A DNA stretch of 64,000 nucleotides from Aquila chrysaetos chrysaetos. Lineage: Eukaryota; Chordata; Aves; Accipitriformes; Accipitridae. The notes below the pieces were generated by a model. It searched no databases, was not told the origin of the DNA, and was given only the letters and a program-made list of their open reading frames with translations. This document shows positions 49,884-62,800 of the stretch, one piece after another (positions within the stretch are counted from its first letter, which is position 1; every line of letters begins with the position of its first letter). The stretch is from contig NC_044006.1 in NCBI RefSeq assembly GCF_900496995.4, positions 40,189,120 through 40,253,119 of the forward strand, in the 5' to 3' direction. A program made the translations under genes and the position numbers.

Positions 49884-50450
49884 TGTCCTGGTTTCAGCTG
49901 GGATAGAGTTAACTGTCTTCCTAGTAGCTGGTACAGTGCTATGTTTTGAGATCAGTATGCGAAGAATGTTGATAGCACTGATGTTTTCAGTTCTTGCTAA
50001 GTAGTGTTTAGACTAATGTCAAGGATTTTTCAGCTTCTCATGCCCAGCCAGCGAGAAAGCTGGACACAGCTGGACACAGCCAGGGCAGCTGACCCGAAGT
50101 GGCCAAAGGGGTATTCCATACCATACCATGTGACGTCACATCTAGTATAGGAACTGGGAAGTGGGGGCGGGGAATCGCCACTCGGGGACTAGCTGGGTGC
50201 CGGTTGGCGGGTGGTGAGCAATTGCACTGCGCATCATTTGTACATTCCAGTCCTTTCATTATTGCTGTTGTCATTTTATTAGTGTTATTATCATTATTAG
50301 TTTCTTCTTTTCTGTTCTATTAAACCGTTCTTATCTCAACCCACGGGTTTTGCTGCTTTTCCCGATTTTCTCCCCCATCCCACTGGGTGGGGGGGGAGTG
50401 AGTGAGCAGCTGCGTGGTGTTTAGTTGCTGGCTGGGGTTAAACCACGACA
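49884..50450 (+). mobile_element. Solo LTR B, same family as LTR A, opposite strand
   Basis: The element starts TGTCCTGGTTTCAGCTGGG and ends GGTTAAACCACGACA. ATGGG at 49879-49883 and 50451-50455 is a perfect 5-bp target-site duplication. Shared blocks with LTR A include CAGCTTCTCATGC, CAGCCAGCGAGAAAGCTGG, the GTATTCCATACC region, CACCACCCG-type U3 sequence and CCCACGGGTTTT near the 3' end. It has a perfect CRE TGACGTCA (50131-50138) and a poly(A) hexamer ATTAAA (50319-50324), while the TATA region is degraded (AGTATAGGAAC). No internal retroviral sequence lies nearby. Confidence 0.92.
50131..50138. promoter_or_regulatory. Perfect CRE (TGACGTCA) inside LTR B
   Basis: This palindromic CREB/ATF octamer lies in the U3 part of LTR B. 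LTR A has a one-base variant (TGATGTCA). It could act as an enhancer in the likely SCRN1 intron 1; function is not shown. Confidence 0.55.
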
Positions 50451-53400
50451 ATGGGTTAGTTTTCTTGAGGTGGTGCTAGGCAATAGCACTTCCATGTTCA
50501 CCCTATTTCAGGAGTATAGTGATGTTCAGATATGTTTATAAAGCCCTGATAATTGTTGTACCTGTTGTCTGGCTCCAAACATCACAATGTGAAACATTGC
50601 CCAGTGGATGTTACTCCTTTCTTTCTCCATCAAGAGTACTTATGAGCTCATCTGTTTTACCATTGACAGTAATGGTGATTTGTTCATAGAATTAATTTGG
50701 CTTGGCAGTCTGTGAATGAGATTTATTACAATGAGAGAAGATCTTAGTAAGGGAACTTGTTAAACAAAACTTCTTCATAGTGAACACAAACTAAGCTAAG
50801 TCAATAGTGACCAGGTGACTCTGGGAAAAAATACGACCACGTGCAATATTGCATCCCTGCTGTAGTATATTTTTGTCAAATAAAAAGATAGCAACTGGAG
50901 TGTATTACCTTGTGGCTGTCGCTCAGAAGTGGTTTTCCAACCTTTGTGCCCGCTGTGATTCTAGGTCAATCAAGTGTGATGCCTGTTAACTACCTGAAAC
51001 TGCAGCAGTTATTATGTAGTGGCATAGCATAATGTACAGCTCTTTGTCTATTTCTAGTGCTTTCATATGCAGAATGGTTTTGGATACAGCCTATAATAGA
51101 CTGTATGCTCCCTGTTTCTCTCAACTTGCAGTGGTCCATCCATGAGTGTAAGGGTCTGCAATCAAATCTAGGGCCTGTTGATATAAAGCATAGGGTTACC
51201 TCTGTCTACACCGAAATGTAGCTCTGAGGTATGCTCTGTTGAGAGAATCAGGCCTGTATGCTAACATGCTCTGTGGTAAAGAATTGTGTGAATGGGCAAC
51301 AAGGTGTTCTTTGAGATTTGTTTGCAGCAATTCCCAGTGTTTCTAAGGTTTTCAGGATTGCCTTTTGTTGGAGGAGCAAATAAGCTGTGAAAAAAGAGTA
51401 GGGTTTAACAGTAGGTGGTTTTGTGAGTTAGTCTGATTTATTAGAGGTACTGTAAAGGAGGAGCATTCTGTTCCTTCTGTAGATGAAAGATGCTTGTTTA
51501 GAGTTGAGTCAGGATGGTACCTTGTGAGAGGGCAAAGAGGTGGCAAATGCATGAAAATGAGAATGAGGACAAACTGAAGTTGTACTAAGAAAAAAGGAAA
51601 ATGAAGTAGGCAACTAGAAATGTCCTGCTTAGATAGGTAGCTGCTAACAGACTGCTTTAGTTACATGATGGAGGAAGATGAAGTTCAGTAGTGTTCTGAA
51701 CAAACACAGGTTGTGGGTGTATCTGAGAAATTGCCATCCTTGTCACATTTAAAATGAACCGAATGAGGTTCTAGGAAAAACTGCTACCTAGCAAAATGAG
51801 TAGATTTAAACTGTAGTAGACTGCTAGCTAGCTTCCTTCTCTAGAAACATAATTTAAGATCCCAGTGCCAACTCTTACGACAATCATGTTTTCAGTATAA
51901 GGCTGTAACATTCAGCTTGCAGTGTTTAACTGTTATATTCCCCCCTGTATGAAATACACTGTGTGTTGAAGTGAACTCTAGTTATAGAGTAGCTTACTAA
52001 TACTTTCATACTTAAAAAGTGTTACCAAAATAGCAATTTGGCTTTAGTTCAGTAACTGGTGGTACACTTAAGGGAAAAAAATCAAAAACCTCACAAATAC
52101 TATTGAGCCTGCTTTATTCCAAGGAGGACTTCAGGAGTCTGTTGAACATTAGATATCTACAGGTTTTTAATTCTTTTCTCTGCCTACTCAGTCTGTAGGT
52201 ATGTAAAAGTCTGCCTTGCATACCTTCCAATTTGTTCAGTAACACAGTACTGAAGCATTCCTTCTCATCTTTTTAGACCTACCTGGCAATATGTTCGGTA
52301 TCTAAGTTGAAGAACTTAATGTAATAAAAATTAGTACTGTGTATCACTTTAACCCTTCTTTCTAGGCTGTTGGATGTCTAATGTCTTTCAGCTGCCTTAT
52401 GTATTTCAGATAAATCCACTTAGTTTGTGTTTAGAATAAAGAAAATATTTCTTTTGAATACTGAGATCCACAGTAAGCCTGCAAGTTATTCAAGATTTTG
52501 GCTGGTCTGGCAAGGCATCAGAAGACAAATTTAGAGCACTAAATGATGACTTACCTGAAGGTATATGTGAACTCGTAGGGTGCTGGAAAGTAGTTACATT
52601 GACATCACCAACACAGTGAAATAAATGTATATATTTGGAATAATTCATAGAAAAATACTAAATGGTTTCATTAACGGTGAAGCTTGGGCAACGCTATACC
52701 AGTTGCATTTCAGTTTAATCACAAATGCTCTGATGACTTGCAAGTGATAAGAGTGGCAATTAAAGTGGGGTTTTGTCTTCATGTCTACCTGCATGACACT
52801 CATCTAGAACCAATAATGTACTGAAACTTAGTGGCACATATGCAAGTCTGCAGGTAGGTGTCCTCTGCTGGATTTATTTTATCAGTTGAAGTCATTCCAG
52901 CTTATAGTACCTTGTCCTTTCACACTGGTCAAAACTCTGCTTGTAAAAAGGGGTTTGTTTGTTTCGTAATGCATTTTCAACTCAACTGGCTGATTATTCT
53001 TGTATATAATCTCACCTAAATTAAAAGGTTGTGTGAGGTCCCTAGACAATTCATCACCCCACATTGTGTTGGTAGAGGACACCTTTAACACACATCTTGT
53101 CTTGAAGTTTTTTTTGCAAGGTTGAGCACCTGTATGACCTGTTCATAGTCTACAGCCAAACTCTTAAGTGTTTTCTTCACAATTACCACTTTATGGATTA
53201 TAGCCTTTATCCAAAAGGCATTCTTTCTTTGATTTAATATTGGAAGCCTGCTATGCTGTGAGAAGTGTGTGCTCAAATGGTACTGCTTTAGAAAAATAAA
53301 AAGTCACATTTGAATGGTTTGAAAGATGTCCAAGTTAATGATCAAACCCAGATTTGCACACACCCTTACCCCCAGCGTTGTCGTTCAAATAAATTAGCAG

Positions 53401-54502
53401 CTTTCAAGGGGAAACTTTTGATAGTAGTCGTTGTTTCTAAGGAGTCCAAATGTGTGCTGATATTTTTACTTGTTCAGGATATCATGGAGGGAGAAGAGAA
53501 ATATATTTGTTCATTTTGGGGCTGGAATTTCTGATGCAATGATAAGATCGATAAGAAATCTCAGACATCTGTGTTGAGTGCTGTTTTAACAGTAAACTGT
53601 TTAACTGCTATTTTAGCAGTAAACACCCCACCTTTTTCTTCTGTAGGTGTATGTGCCAGAAGTTTCCCTGAATAGTGGAAAAAATGTCAGATACGGCAAT
53701 GTGCACAAGACCAGCTATAGTAGTGTCATAGTGCTGAAACAGTTGACATTTTTTATTAATATATTGTCATTGCAAACACTTAAAATCTTAAAATACCTGT
53801 ACTATCCTGTAAGCATTTTAAAGAATATTCACATTAGCCTGCATAAACAATTAAACTGCAATCAATTAACTTTAGGTAAGAGCAGCAATGCAGAGAAACC
53901 ACAGTGAAAATAAAGTGCAATTAGTGCTTCAGTCTCTCTCTGATCTGACTAGATAAATTGACAGACAGTTTTTAATATAATTGTGCTGTATCGTTGTTCT
54001 GTTTCCAGTTACACCATTGTCTTCCCTCAGGAATCCCTCAAACATATTTTGCCTTTTCTTTTTAAAATATTAAACTGCATGGAAGCAGAGAGAGTAAATT
54101 ATTTAAAATTATTCTGTGTCTCTGCACTTGTCTGAGTCAGCAGAATACATCTAGGTCATATGTTCCCGAACAGCTCGGGTGCAGAATATCTTCTTTCTGT
54201 GGGGACTAAGTAGAGTCATTAAGGTACAGTTATCTTGCCTTTTTTTCTCTCCTTTAAGCCTTCACAAGACTTTGGTGAAAAATGTCTGAAAATTACTGTA
54301 ATTCTTTTTACTAAATCAAGATAAGCTTCCTTTGAGCTGTCCTGTTCTTCCATTATCATTGGACAACCAAATGACAGATAGAGGGAATGTATTGTCTCTT
54401 AGCTACAACAAGTAGCAGTAGACTGAATGATTCTCTAATGCATGCAATTATGAATTCAGCAAACACTAGTTTTGTTTGTTTACTCCTCTCTTCCTTTCCA
54501 GG

Positions 54503-54661
54503 ATGGCTGCAGCTCCCCCAAGTTACTGCTTTGTAGCCTTTCCCCCATGTTCTAAAGATGGGCTGGTGGTGTTTGGAAAGAACTCTGCACGGCCTAGGGA
54601 TGAAGTACAGGAGGTGGTCTACTTTGCTGCTGCAGCTCATGAGCCAGGAAGCAAAGTTGAG
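54503..54661 (+). CDS. SCRN1: SCRN1 (secernin-1) first coding exon, rest outside window
   Basis: Secernin-1 is a cytosolic protein of the peptidase C69 (Ntn-hydrolase fold) family, first described as a regulator of exocytosis in mast cells. The exon begins one base before the ATG: the acceptor TTTCCAG ends at 54501, exon base 54502 is G, and the ATG is at 54503. It encodes 53 residues, starting [15 protein letters not shown] and continuing with [20 protein letters not shown], nearly identical to mammalian secernin-1 in what I recall. Cys9 is the position of the N-terminal nucleophile of the family. Differences include Cys16-Ser17 where mammals have Arg-Ala. The donor GTAAGG begins at 54662. 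Exon 3 (expected to start with a CTYISID-like sequence) was not found before the right edge. Confidence 0.95.
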
Positions 54662-56415
54662 GTAAGGGTGAACTGTTACATTCAAACTGTGAGAAATTAC
54701 TATTATTGGAAGAAATGAATGCTGTCTTGTTCTCTTGTCAGATTGTGGAGTCCTTGTTCCCTTCACTCAAACCTCTCTTGAGTAGAGAAGAGACAAGATT
54801 TTTGCAAGTCCTGAAAGTGAAACTCAGACTGTAACTTTTTTGTTCAATTGAGGAAAAATCCATGATCTGTACTTTCTCCAGCAGACAGGCTGAATTGTTC
54901 ACTTCTCTGATTCCTGGACTGTGTAGCCTATCGCTTTTCTTTTTAAGGGAAAAATATCCTGGCTAACTGGAACTAGAAGCAAATTTTCAAAGTTTGTCAC
55001 TTGCCATTTGAATTGTTCTGATTCGTGGTGGTTGTTTGGCAGCTGTAATGGGGCCTGACTATGCTAGGCATGTTGCAAAACAGGTAGCCAGAAATCTCTG
55101 CCTCAAAGAACTTGCACTCTGGTGAGGGAATGTGAGAGGAGGAAAACAAGAGCATAAGCTTTGTAAGCCAAACATAACTCTTGTACATACAGTTGGCTTT
55201 GATGACCTGTTCTGTAGCTGAGGCACCTGCATCACGGTCAATTTTCAGTGCTGTGGCTTCTCTCCAAATCCAAGCTGGATGTGGAGTCCTGAAGCTGGAC
55301 GCTGATGCAGGTTGAAAGGGACCCTGCTGGAAGTAATTTTAATTATAGTCTGTTACTGCAACCTCACTTTAATGACAGGAGAAAGGAAAGGATAAGCAGG
55401 TGTGGAAGGGTGAAGCAAGGGGACAAATGGAGCAAGACAACAGGAAGGGGGAAAAGTGTGAAGTGAAGGTGGAATGAAGAGACTGAGGCAGCCAAAGGAA
55501 AGACAAGGATTGGTGTGGATAACCATTTTAGAAAGGACACAGCCTGATTTGTGCTGTCAGGAGCTTTTAGAGTCCACAGGTTCTTGCTCTGGCTGGCAAC
55601 CGGGAAAGCAGGAGCTGTGAGGTTCCCTGCATTCAGCTCCCTGCTGTCCCTGTGGCTGTGCAGAAAGCTGAGGACACTAGGTGTTCTGCACCAGGCTGGC
55701 GTCTCTCATCCCTACAGGTCCTTTATGGATATAATCGTCACTTCCCCAGAAGAGGTACTAAGGCCAGTGCCAGTTTTAATTCTCTTTCAAGTGGGACAAC
55801 TTCCAAATTTCAGAGGATTTGGTGCTGTTGTTTCTAACAGTTAATGTTCTCTTGATTCCATTTGCTGACAACATCTAGTACCACTCATGCATTATTAAAT
55901 GGTTTAATCTTGGATATAAAGAAATCCCCTCCCCCTGTCCAAAAGCACTAACTGCTGTTAATTGCAGTGCTGTATTGGTAGCGCAGTTCTAGACCTGTGC
56001 TAGTATAGAGAACACAAGTGTGACAATAAGACAAGAAGAAAACTTCAGAGCAGTCTTTTTAAAGCTTCTCTTCATAGAACTGGAAATGAAAAAAAGTTCT
56101 GTTATTGTGGAAGAAGAACTTCCAAAAGCTGCTCTGGAGTGTTTGTATCCTTAAAGGAGAATACTTCGCAAGAACTTAATGTTAGAGTACTTGATTCTTT
56201 TAGTCTCTTTGCCCCATATCTTACTCTTTGAGATTGTCATAATTTGCTGAAGGTTATAATTAAGCCATATATAATCTATTATGATCTCTCTCCCATCCCA
56301 TGATTAACCAGTTTAGTGCCTTTTATAGAATTCAGTCATAAATTGGCCTCTTTTCTAGTCGTTTTGGAAGTGGGGAGCACAATCCCTTTGCCTAGTACCC
56401 CTTCAAATGTTGAAC

Positions 56416-56439
56416 TTTTTTTTTTTTTTTTTTTTTTTT
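56416..56439 (+). repeat. T24 tract
   Basis: An uninterrupted run of 24 T in presumed SCRN1 intron 2, followed by AAATGAAGG. Confidence 0.95.
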
Positions 56440-56507
56440 AAATGAAGGTAAAGTTTGTTGCAATGTGGTGAGGATGCACTTTTAGACAAGGGACTGGAGT
56501 GGGCTAA

Positions 56508-56510
<3 letters not shown>

Positions 56511-56550
<40 letters not shown>
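56511..56550 (+). repeat. T40 tract
   Basis: Forty consecutive T, the longest homopolymer in the window, only 72 bases after the T24 tract. Confidence 0.95.
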
Positions 56551-56553
<3 letters not shown>

Positions 56554-56806
56554 TTAGGGGCTTAAGCCCTAATTAGATGGTTACTTTGGCCTCTGCTAGT
56601 CTATGCTACTGCATAATTCTTCATTAGCTACCCTGAGATTTTGCAAGTACAGTGGTGTACAGAAATATACAGACTCCAGACGTTTACCAAAATTCTTCCT
56701 GTTTCCTCCCAGTACAGAATAAAACATCTTCAGTTGCTCTCGGAGTAGTGCAAGCAACCACTTATTGCTGCATTGTTGTCACACTCAGCACTAAGTATTG
56801 TTAATG

Positions 56807-56873
56807 TTTTTTTTTGGGGGGGGGGGGGGTTGGTGTTGTTTGTGGGTTTTTTTGTTTTTTTTTTTTTTTTTAA
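56807..56873 (+). repeat. T9-G14-T-rich composite tract
   Basis: T9 is followed by G14 (56816-56829), a GT-rich spacer and a long T-run ending in TTTAAAAAAAGC. It is low-complexity sequence rather than a recognisable transposon. Confidence 0.85.
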
Positions 56874-59800
56874 AAAAAGCTCATGGGTATTTTGAGTAGA
56901 CTAAGCTGGTTAACACAAGATACAGATTTTTAAATGTTTTATTGGGTCTAAAGGCTGTCTGGTAGCTTTGCATAGTCCTTTAACTGCTCTCCTTTGGACA
57001 GACCTAAACATAGATTTAGTTGTTAGTTTTTCTTTAAAGTTCAAGATTTTTTTTCCACCTTCAGAGAGAGAAAAGAAAGCGAGTGTGTTCACTCTAAGAA
57101 GTCTAGCAAATATTAATGTTGTAGAGTAATTCTCTTTAGAAATAATCCATTTTTTTAGTTTTCTTTTAAAACTGGCCACTTCAAAGGTCTTTAAAAAAGT
57201 ATCATAATAATCCCCTTTGCTGTAGGAATTGTGAAAGATTGACTGAATCAATAAAAGCTCTACAATCCAAGTTTTAGGCTGCTAGATTTGATTCTAGATT
57301 TTGCTGGTTTATGAACTTAAGGACACTAGTGAATAAGAAGATTGCAATTTCAAACATGCTAACTCTTTGTGATAGAACAGAAGGTGTTCAGTTTTTGCTA
57401 ATTAGCTGAAATGTGCGTATTTCTCCAGTTATAGGGAGAGTTATATGTGTCTAAGACTACTCTTGCCTTACGACAAATGCATACTTACCTATAAGCAGAG
57501 TTTGCACAAAGCCTGTTAATTCCTTGTGTGGTGTTAGTGGTACGTCTAAAAGTTAAGAAAAGCTTTAAGGAAGGGCTTGAATTCAGCTGCTTCATGTTTT
57601 TTAAGTAGCAGGCATGCAAAACTATATCCACCTTTTAAGCAAACTTATTGAGCTGTCAGAGGTAATTAGCTAATAGGGGGAGTGGAGAGGAGTGTCAGAG
57701 CTTCTAGATGTAGCCGTTGACATATTCAGAATTATTACTTTGTTTTTTAAAACCCATGAAAACTGCCAACTGTTCAATTATCATTGGGTGGGGTTTTTTT
57801 TTTTTTTTTTGCTATAGCTTTCCTTTCCTTGTGTTTTCTAAAACTAACTAAACAGGTCTGAGAAAATTAAAAGTCTGAGAAAAGTAAATGTATGAGATTT
57901 TGCAAATGGAAAAATGCGATTGACCAATTTCATGCTACTGTTTTTCTAAGGCAGTAATCCTTTGTGCCTCTGACTAAATTTTCCCTCTCACCCATCCTAG
58001 CATCTTTTTTCCCCCCAAATGAACAGCTTTTCTCTCCATTCCATATTGTACATTTGCATTAATTTCTTATGTTAGATATATGATCCTTTACCTTCACTGG
58101 GCAATGGTAGTGGACTTGCTTTTCATTATATTCTATTCTTTGTAGGTAATGTAATTCAAAGTGTATCAAATTTTGATTACTTCTCCGTGACTGTCACTCA
58201 CATTCTGAACTTCTGTTAAGAGGTGGTTTTCAACACACTAGCAACATGGGTTGTTTTATAAGACACTCGCAGGAAGTCTGTATCCTATTGATGTTCTGTG
58301 CTGCTCACGTTTGCAAATGTGATAATGCACAATGTAACAAAAAATGGCACAGTAGTTCAGCTAGATTATTACCATAAAGGAATCTGGCAGTCTATGCTAT
58401 ATAGCTATCAGCTAGTTTGTGGCAGGGCCTTAAACAAGGGAATTCAGTGAATACTGCAAGTCGTTTTAAGCTTGATCTTTGTGGCTCAATCTACCAGACA
58501 AGTAACCCTGCAGCTAACTCATCAACATAATTCCTTCCCTCCATGTCAGCAGGTTCCCAAGACCCTGAACAATGGGGCTTTTCACGAAGGTCTGTTCTGT
58601 GTGTGTGTGTGACAACTTTCTCAAAAGTTTGTTCTTGTCTTGCGTTGCAGTTTTGCAGTGGCAGATGCTGATTAGCACTCTTCCTTGTTGTAATGTCAGT
58701 CTAGTAAACTTGTACATGCAGGTGAAATATTGCTTCCTTAAGCATAAACAGGGTCCTTTTTTTAATTCTTCTACTAAAAGTAAGTGTGTTCGTTTTTCCC
58801 CACACATGGATTTTAAGAATTTTTCATGTGTTAGTGAGAATTCATGTTGTATGAGTTTTAAGATGCAAGCCCCTCTGTCTTATTTTTAAGGTAGATTTTA
58901 CTGACCAGATTTTTCTTGTTCTCTAGTAACCTGCTGCTTGCTGTGGTTTCCTTTCCCCTGAAGAAGTCTTGGGTGGATGACTTTTTCTTAGCTGAATTTT
59001 CCAGGTGGATTTTTTTTTTCTTTTAGATCAACCTCCTTTTCTTCTAATTTGACTTTTTTATCCATGATTTGAAAATAGTCATGGTTGCTTGCTTCAGTAT
59101 AGATCTGTAAAAGCTCTTTTATCTTAATGTCATGCAACTTCTTGTGGAGGAGTGGAAGGGAGAAAATAGAAAGGATGGTCTACAACAAAGTCTATCAAAT
59201 TGTGGAATATGCAAAATTTTTCTAATACGTTGATATTAAACACTCTTCTGGGCTTAAAGCCAGCCCTCTGTGGGGTAGGAGGAATTTTGTGTTTTCTAAA
59301 ACTTCATGGCACAGTTATGCCTCAGTTGTTTTGGGGGGTATTTTTAATAGTGTGTGGTTTTTTTGGTGTTTGGTTTTTTTTTTTTTTTTTTTTTTAGGCT
59401 ACCTTCCTACCTCCCCTTTCTCTGAGTTTTCAGAGAAGCAGTAAGATTTTTTTGCTATGCATTCATCTAAGCACTGCAGACATAAAAACTCATCTGAAGC
59501 TAACTGTGGGGTCTCTGTCTGGTGTTGCAAGATAGATATAAAGCTTGGAAAGTAGACTTCGACTGTATTAAAGTTGGCTTTGTATTACCTGTAGGTATCT
59601 TAATTCTGATATTTGTAACATAATCACCAGGCATCATGCCAGTGCCATAGTTTAGTTCTGGTATACTTTGATTCCCTCTTTTGCCAGCTGTTTGTGTTAT
59701 CTGCATTACATCTTGGGGTAAGATGTTCAGAATCTGGTAACAGAAGCCAAGCAGCAGCTGAATCTACTGAGAATTTGCTTGTCGGGAAACCTCCAGATTG

Positions 59801-62800
59801 GATTGACAGTGCCACACTTAGTCATGTTACTACTGCAGCTGTGAACTTGAACCTGGGCACCACCACTATGATACCTCCATGGGTAGATGCTGATTTGCAG
59901 GAAACCTTGATGAAACACGGCAGTGTTTGTACCCATGATGAAGCTTTTCATTTACTCTGTGTAGATGAAAAAGGTTGTAGTCTAAAAGCTTACAATTCAG
60001 AGATAGTTTAGGAACCTGCTTTTTCTTGCCTCTCAGCTGAGACCTGATAACTGGCTCTGTAAGCAGCCTGCAGTCAGACGGCTTATGTCAAGCCACCTTG
60101 TTTAAACTAACCTTTAGACTTCGCACAGAGATAGAGGAGAGGCACTATGCAGGCAGACAGCAACTAATAAAACAGAGAAAGTGGTTGCTGCCTACAGCAG
60201 AGTCTATTGCTTGGCTAATGTGAGCTTTTTCTCTGTTCTGCTCCATTGCAGGCCACTGGCCTTTAAACTAATGTGTTTGACTTTGCCTTGTAACACAATG
60301 CACAAGCTGGCAGAAGTTCAGAGGTAGAAGCCATAATCCCTTGGATGTTTCTGCCCTCTCAAAGCCTCTGTTTTTACTGTAGGAGTGCTGATTCTTTGCT
60401 CCCTTCTGCTATCAAAGCAAACCTGGTTAGCTTGAACTATTTTTTTTCTTAATCTCTTTAATTTTTTTTTTTTTTTAATTAGAACAGAAAGAAAGAGAAG
60501 GGAGAGTGCTGGAATTGTGTGGGGCAAAAAACTGCCAACCATCCTGTCTTGACCCAAACTGTTTACTTGTGGCAAAACAGATGTGTGAGCAGGTATTTCA
60601 AAGTGGCCAAGCAAAGAAATCAGTCCTAGGATATCTGAGAGTTCCAAGGATATCTCTGTGGGCTTTTTATGGCTTCTTTGAAATCAGTTTCTTACTGTTT
60701 TAAAAAATTAAATTAATAAGCTTCATCCCTATTTCAGTTTTACTTTTGCTTATCACCCAGGAGACTGCTAGATTTGTAACTTAAAAAACAAGAAGTAAAT
60801 TCGTGACTGCTAAATCAGCTTGACATAGTGTCTCCAGAGGAGTGTTCTCAGCCTTGGGTACCTTGCTGCGCTTTGTGGTATTTTATTTGTTTACAGATTT
60901 TTATATTTCATTTTGTTGAGCACATTTCCATACTGTGCCTTACATGCCTGAGGCTCCTTGGTGGCTTCATAAAGTATGTTGGAGTAGGTCAGAGGGTTTG
61001 TAGTTCTGCTTTTTGACAAGAGAACTGTTTGGCTTTTTCTAGCTTCTCTAATTCTTTTCTAGAATAAAATCTATCATCCTTAGTCTTCAAGGTAAAAGAC
61101 ATTGCTAGAGATCAGAGGCATACAGATTCAAATTTTACAGTTATTGGTTGCAATGAATAGAAACAGCTAGAAACAATATGGAAATCCAGAAGCTTATGTA
61201 AAGTGTACTAGGGCCTTCATAAAAAGGAAAAACCTGTTCTTAATATGAAGAAGTAAGGGGCACTCTACTGTGGCAGAAATTGGTTTTGTTCTGTATTTGT
61301 GCACTTAGTAAATGCTGCTGTTGTTTATATCTGGCTACCACATGAGGATACAAGTACTAGCATAATGTGTGTTTTTGAAAGCTAGCTACCTGAGGATTCA
61401 TCCTGCCACCAGAGAGACTTTTATTAACCATTCTGGTTTGACGATGTAACTGCTAAGAACTAGGCCTGACTACTTGAGATGCACCCAGGCTAGGTTTATG
61501 CTGGTGTATGGCTGTCCCCTCCACTGCAGCACAGCAGTTGTGCTGCTAGGAGAAGATCTCATGGCCAAGCTTAATGGGTGTTGTGAAGTCATCCAGGTGT
61601 CTTTCACTGTATACTTAGTGCTGCTTGGTGCATAAGCAATCAGTGGTAACAGCATCAGCTAGCCACATCTTCTGTATTGCGTGCTACTGCTTGCATATTT
61701 CTATTTTCAGAGAATGGTTATTCCCACTCCTTTGAGCTCTATTGTGTTTGTTCCTGTAAATAAGCAGCAAAAGAATTATCTGTAAAACAAATTCTATCAC
61801 GCACGTCCACAGGAGATGGTCTGCGGGGCTTTCTTGAACAACCATGTTCTAGCTTTCCAGTCCCCCACTTCACCATGATCGGAAGGCCCATGTAGCCCGT
61901 GTCACCTGTGGAATCACCTCTCTAGGCAGTTCCAACCAGGCTGTCAGTCTTGATGTCTTGATGGCCACAGAGGCAGCAGGCTGTGAGATTGCCTCATCAC
62001 ATTTTTGCCATCCCCCTTTTGGAAGGGGTTAAAAGCAGCTGTGGTGCAACTTCTTGAGTTACCGCAATAGTACAGATATTTTGCCTATTTTCAAATACAT
62101 GCTATGGTACAGCAGTGCTTGAAGTAGTTAAGCAAAGGTTAATGTCAAGTTAGAGCCTGGATCTGACGAGGGGGTGGTGTGGGGGAATCTCTTTGTGTAA
62201 TCTAGAGTCTTGTGGCCCTTCTTCAAAGATCATTTCTTTCTAAAACATTCCCTGACTATTGCCTTTGTTATCCAGGGCTGAAGGCGATGTGATTTCATTG
62301 ATATTTCATAATGACCTGACTGATGGGGCTAGAAATCAGGCTTCTGCAGCCTGAGTACAGTAGAAGCTGCACAATAGTTTCTTTTCATTGATGAAAGAAG
62401 AAATCTCTTGTGCTTATGACTGTCGTGTCTGCTTTTGGAATACCTCCAACATATCTGCATGCCCTAGCTAGGGTGGGAGGTACATTTGTGCCTTGTCCTA
62501 TACTTAGAACTGCCTTGGTAAGATTCTTTTCTTGATACCATAAGTGAAATAAAAGAAACATCATTAGTTTCCAGCCTGCTCAATTCTCTAAAGTTATTGG
62601 CTGCATCTCTTGTATGTGAAGTCTCTGTTCTTTACTTTTATATTTCCTGATGGGGAATTTACTGTCACAGGGCATGATGCCAGTTATGCTGCTTTCAGGG
62701 CTGGAGTTCTAGCAAATCAATGGAGCCTGACACCACTCACTCACAGCCTTTGCCACCAAATGTATCAGTATTCTTCTGTTTTTAGCATTCATACTCAAAG

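Larger units (their letters stand above)
43910..54501 (+). other. Presumed SCRN1 intron 1, no further gene seen
   Basis: AT-rich sequence without a recognisable exon. It contains solo LTR B and an A/C-rich stretch at about 49267-49311. The intron status depends on the SCRN1 first exon lying in the upstream CpG island. Confidence 0.65.
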
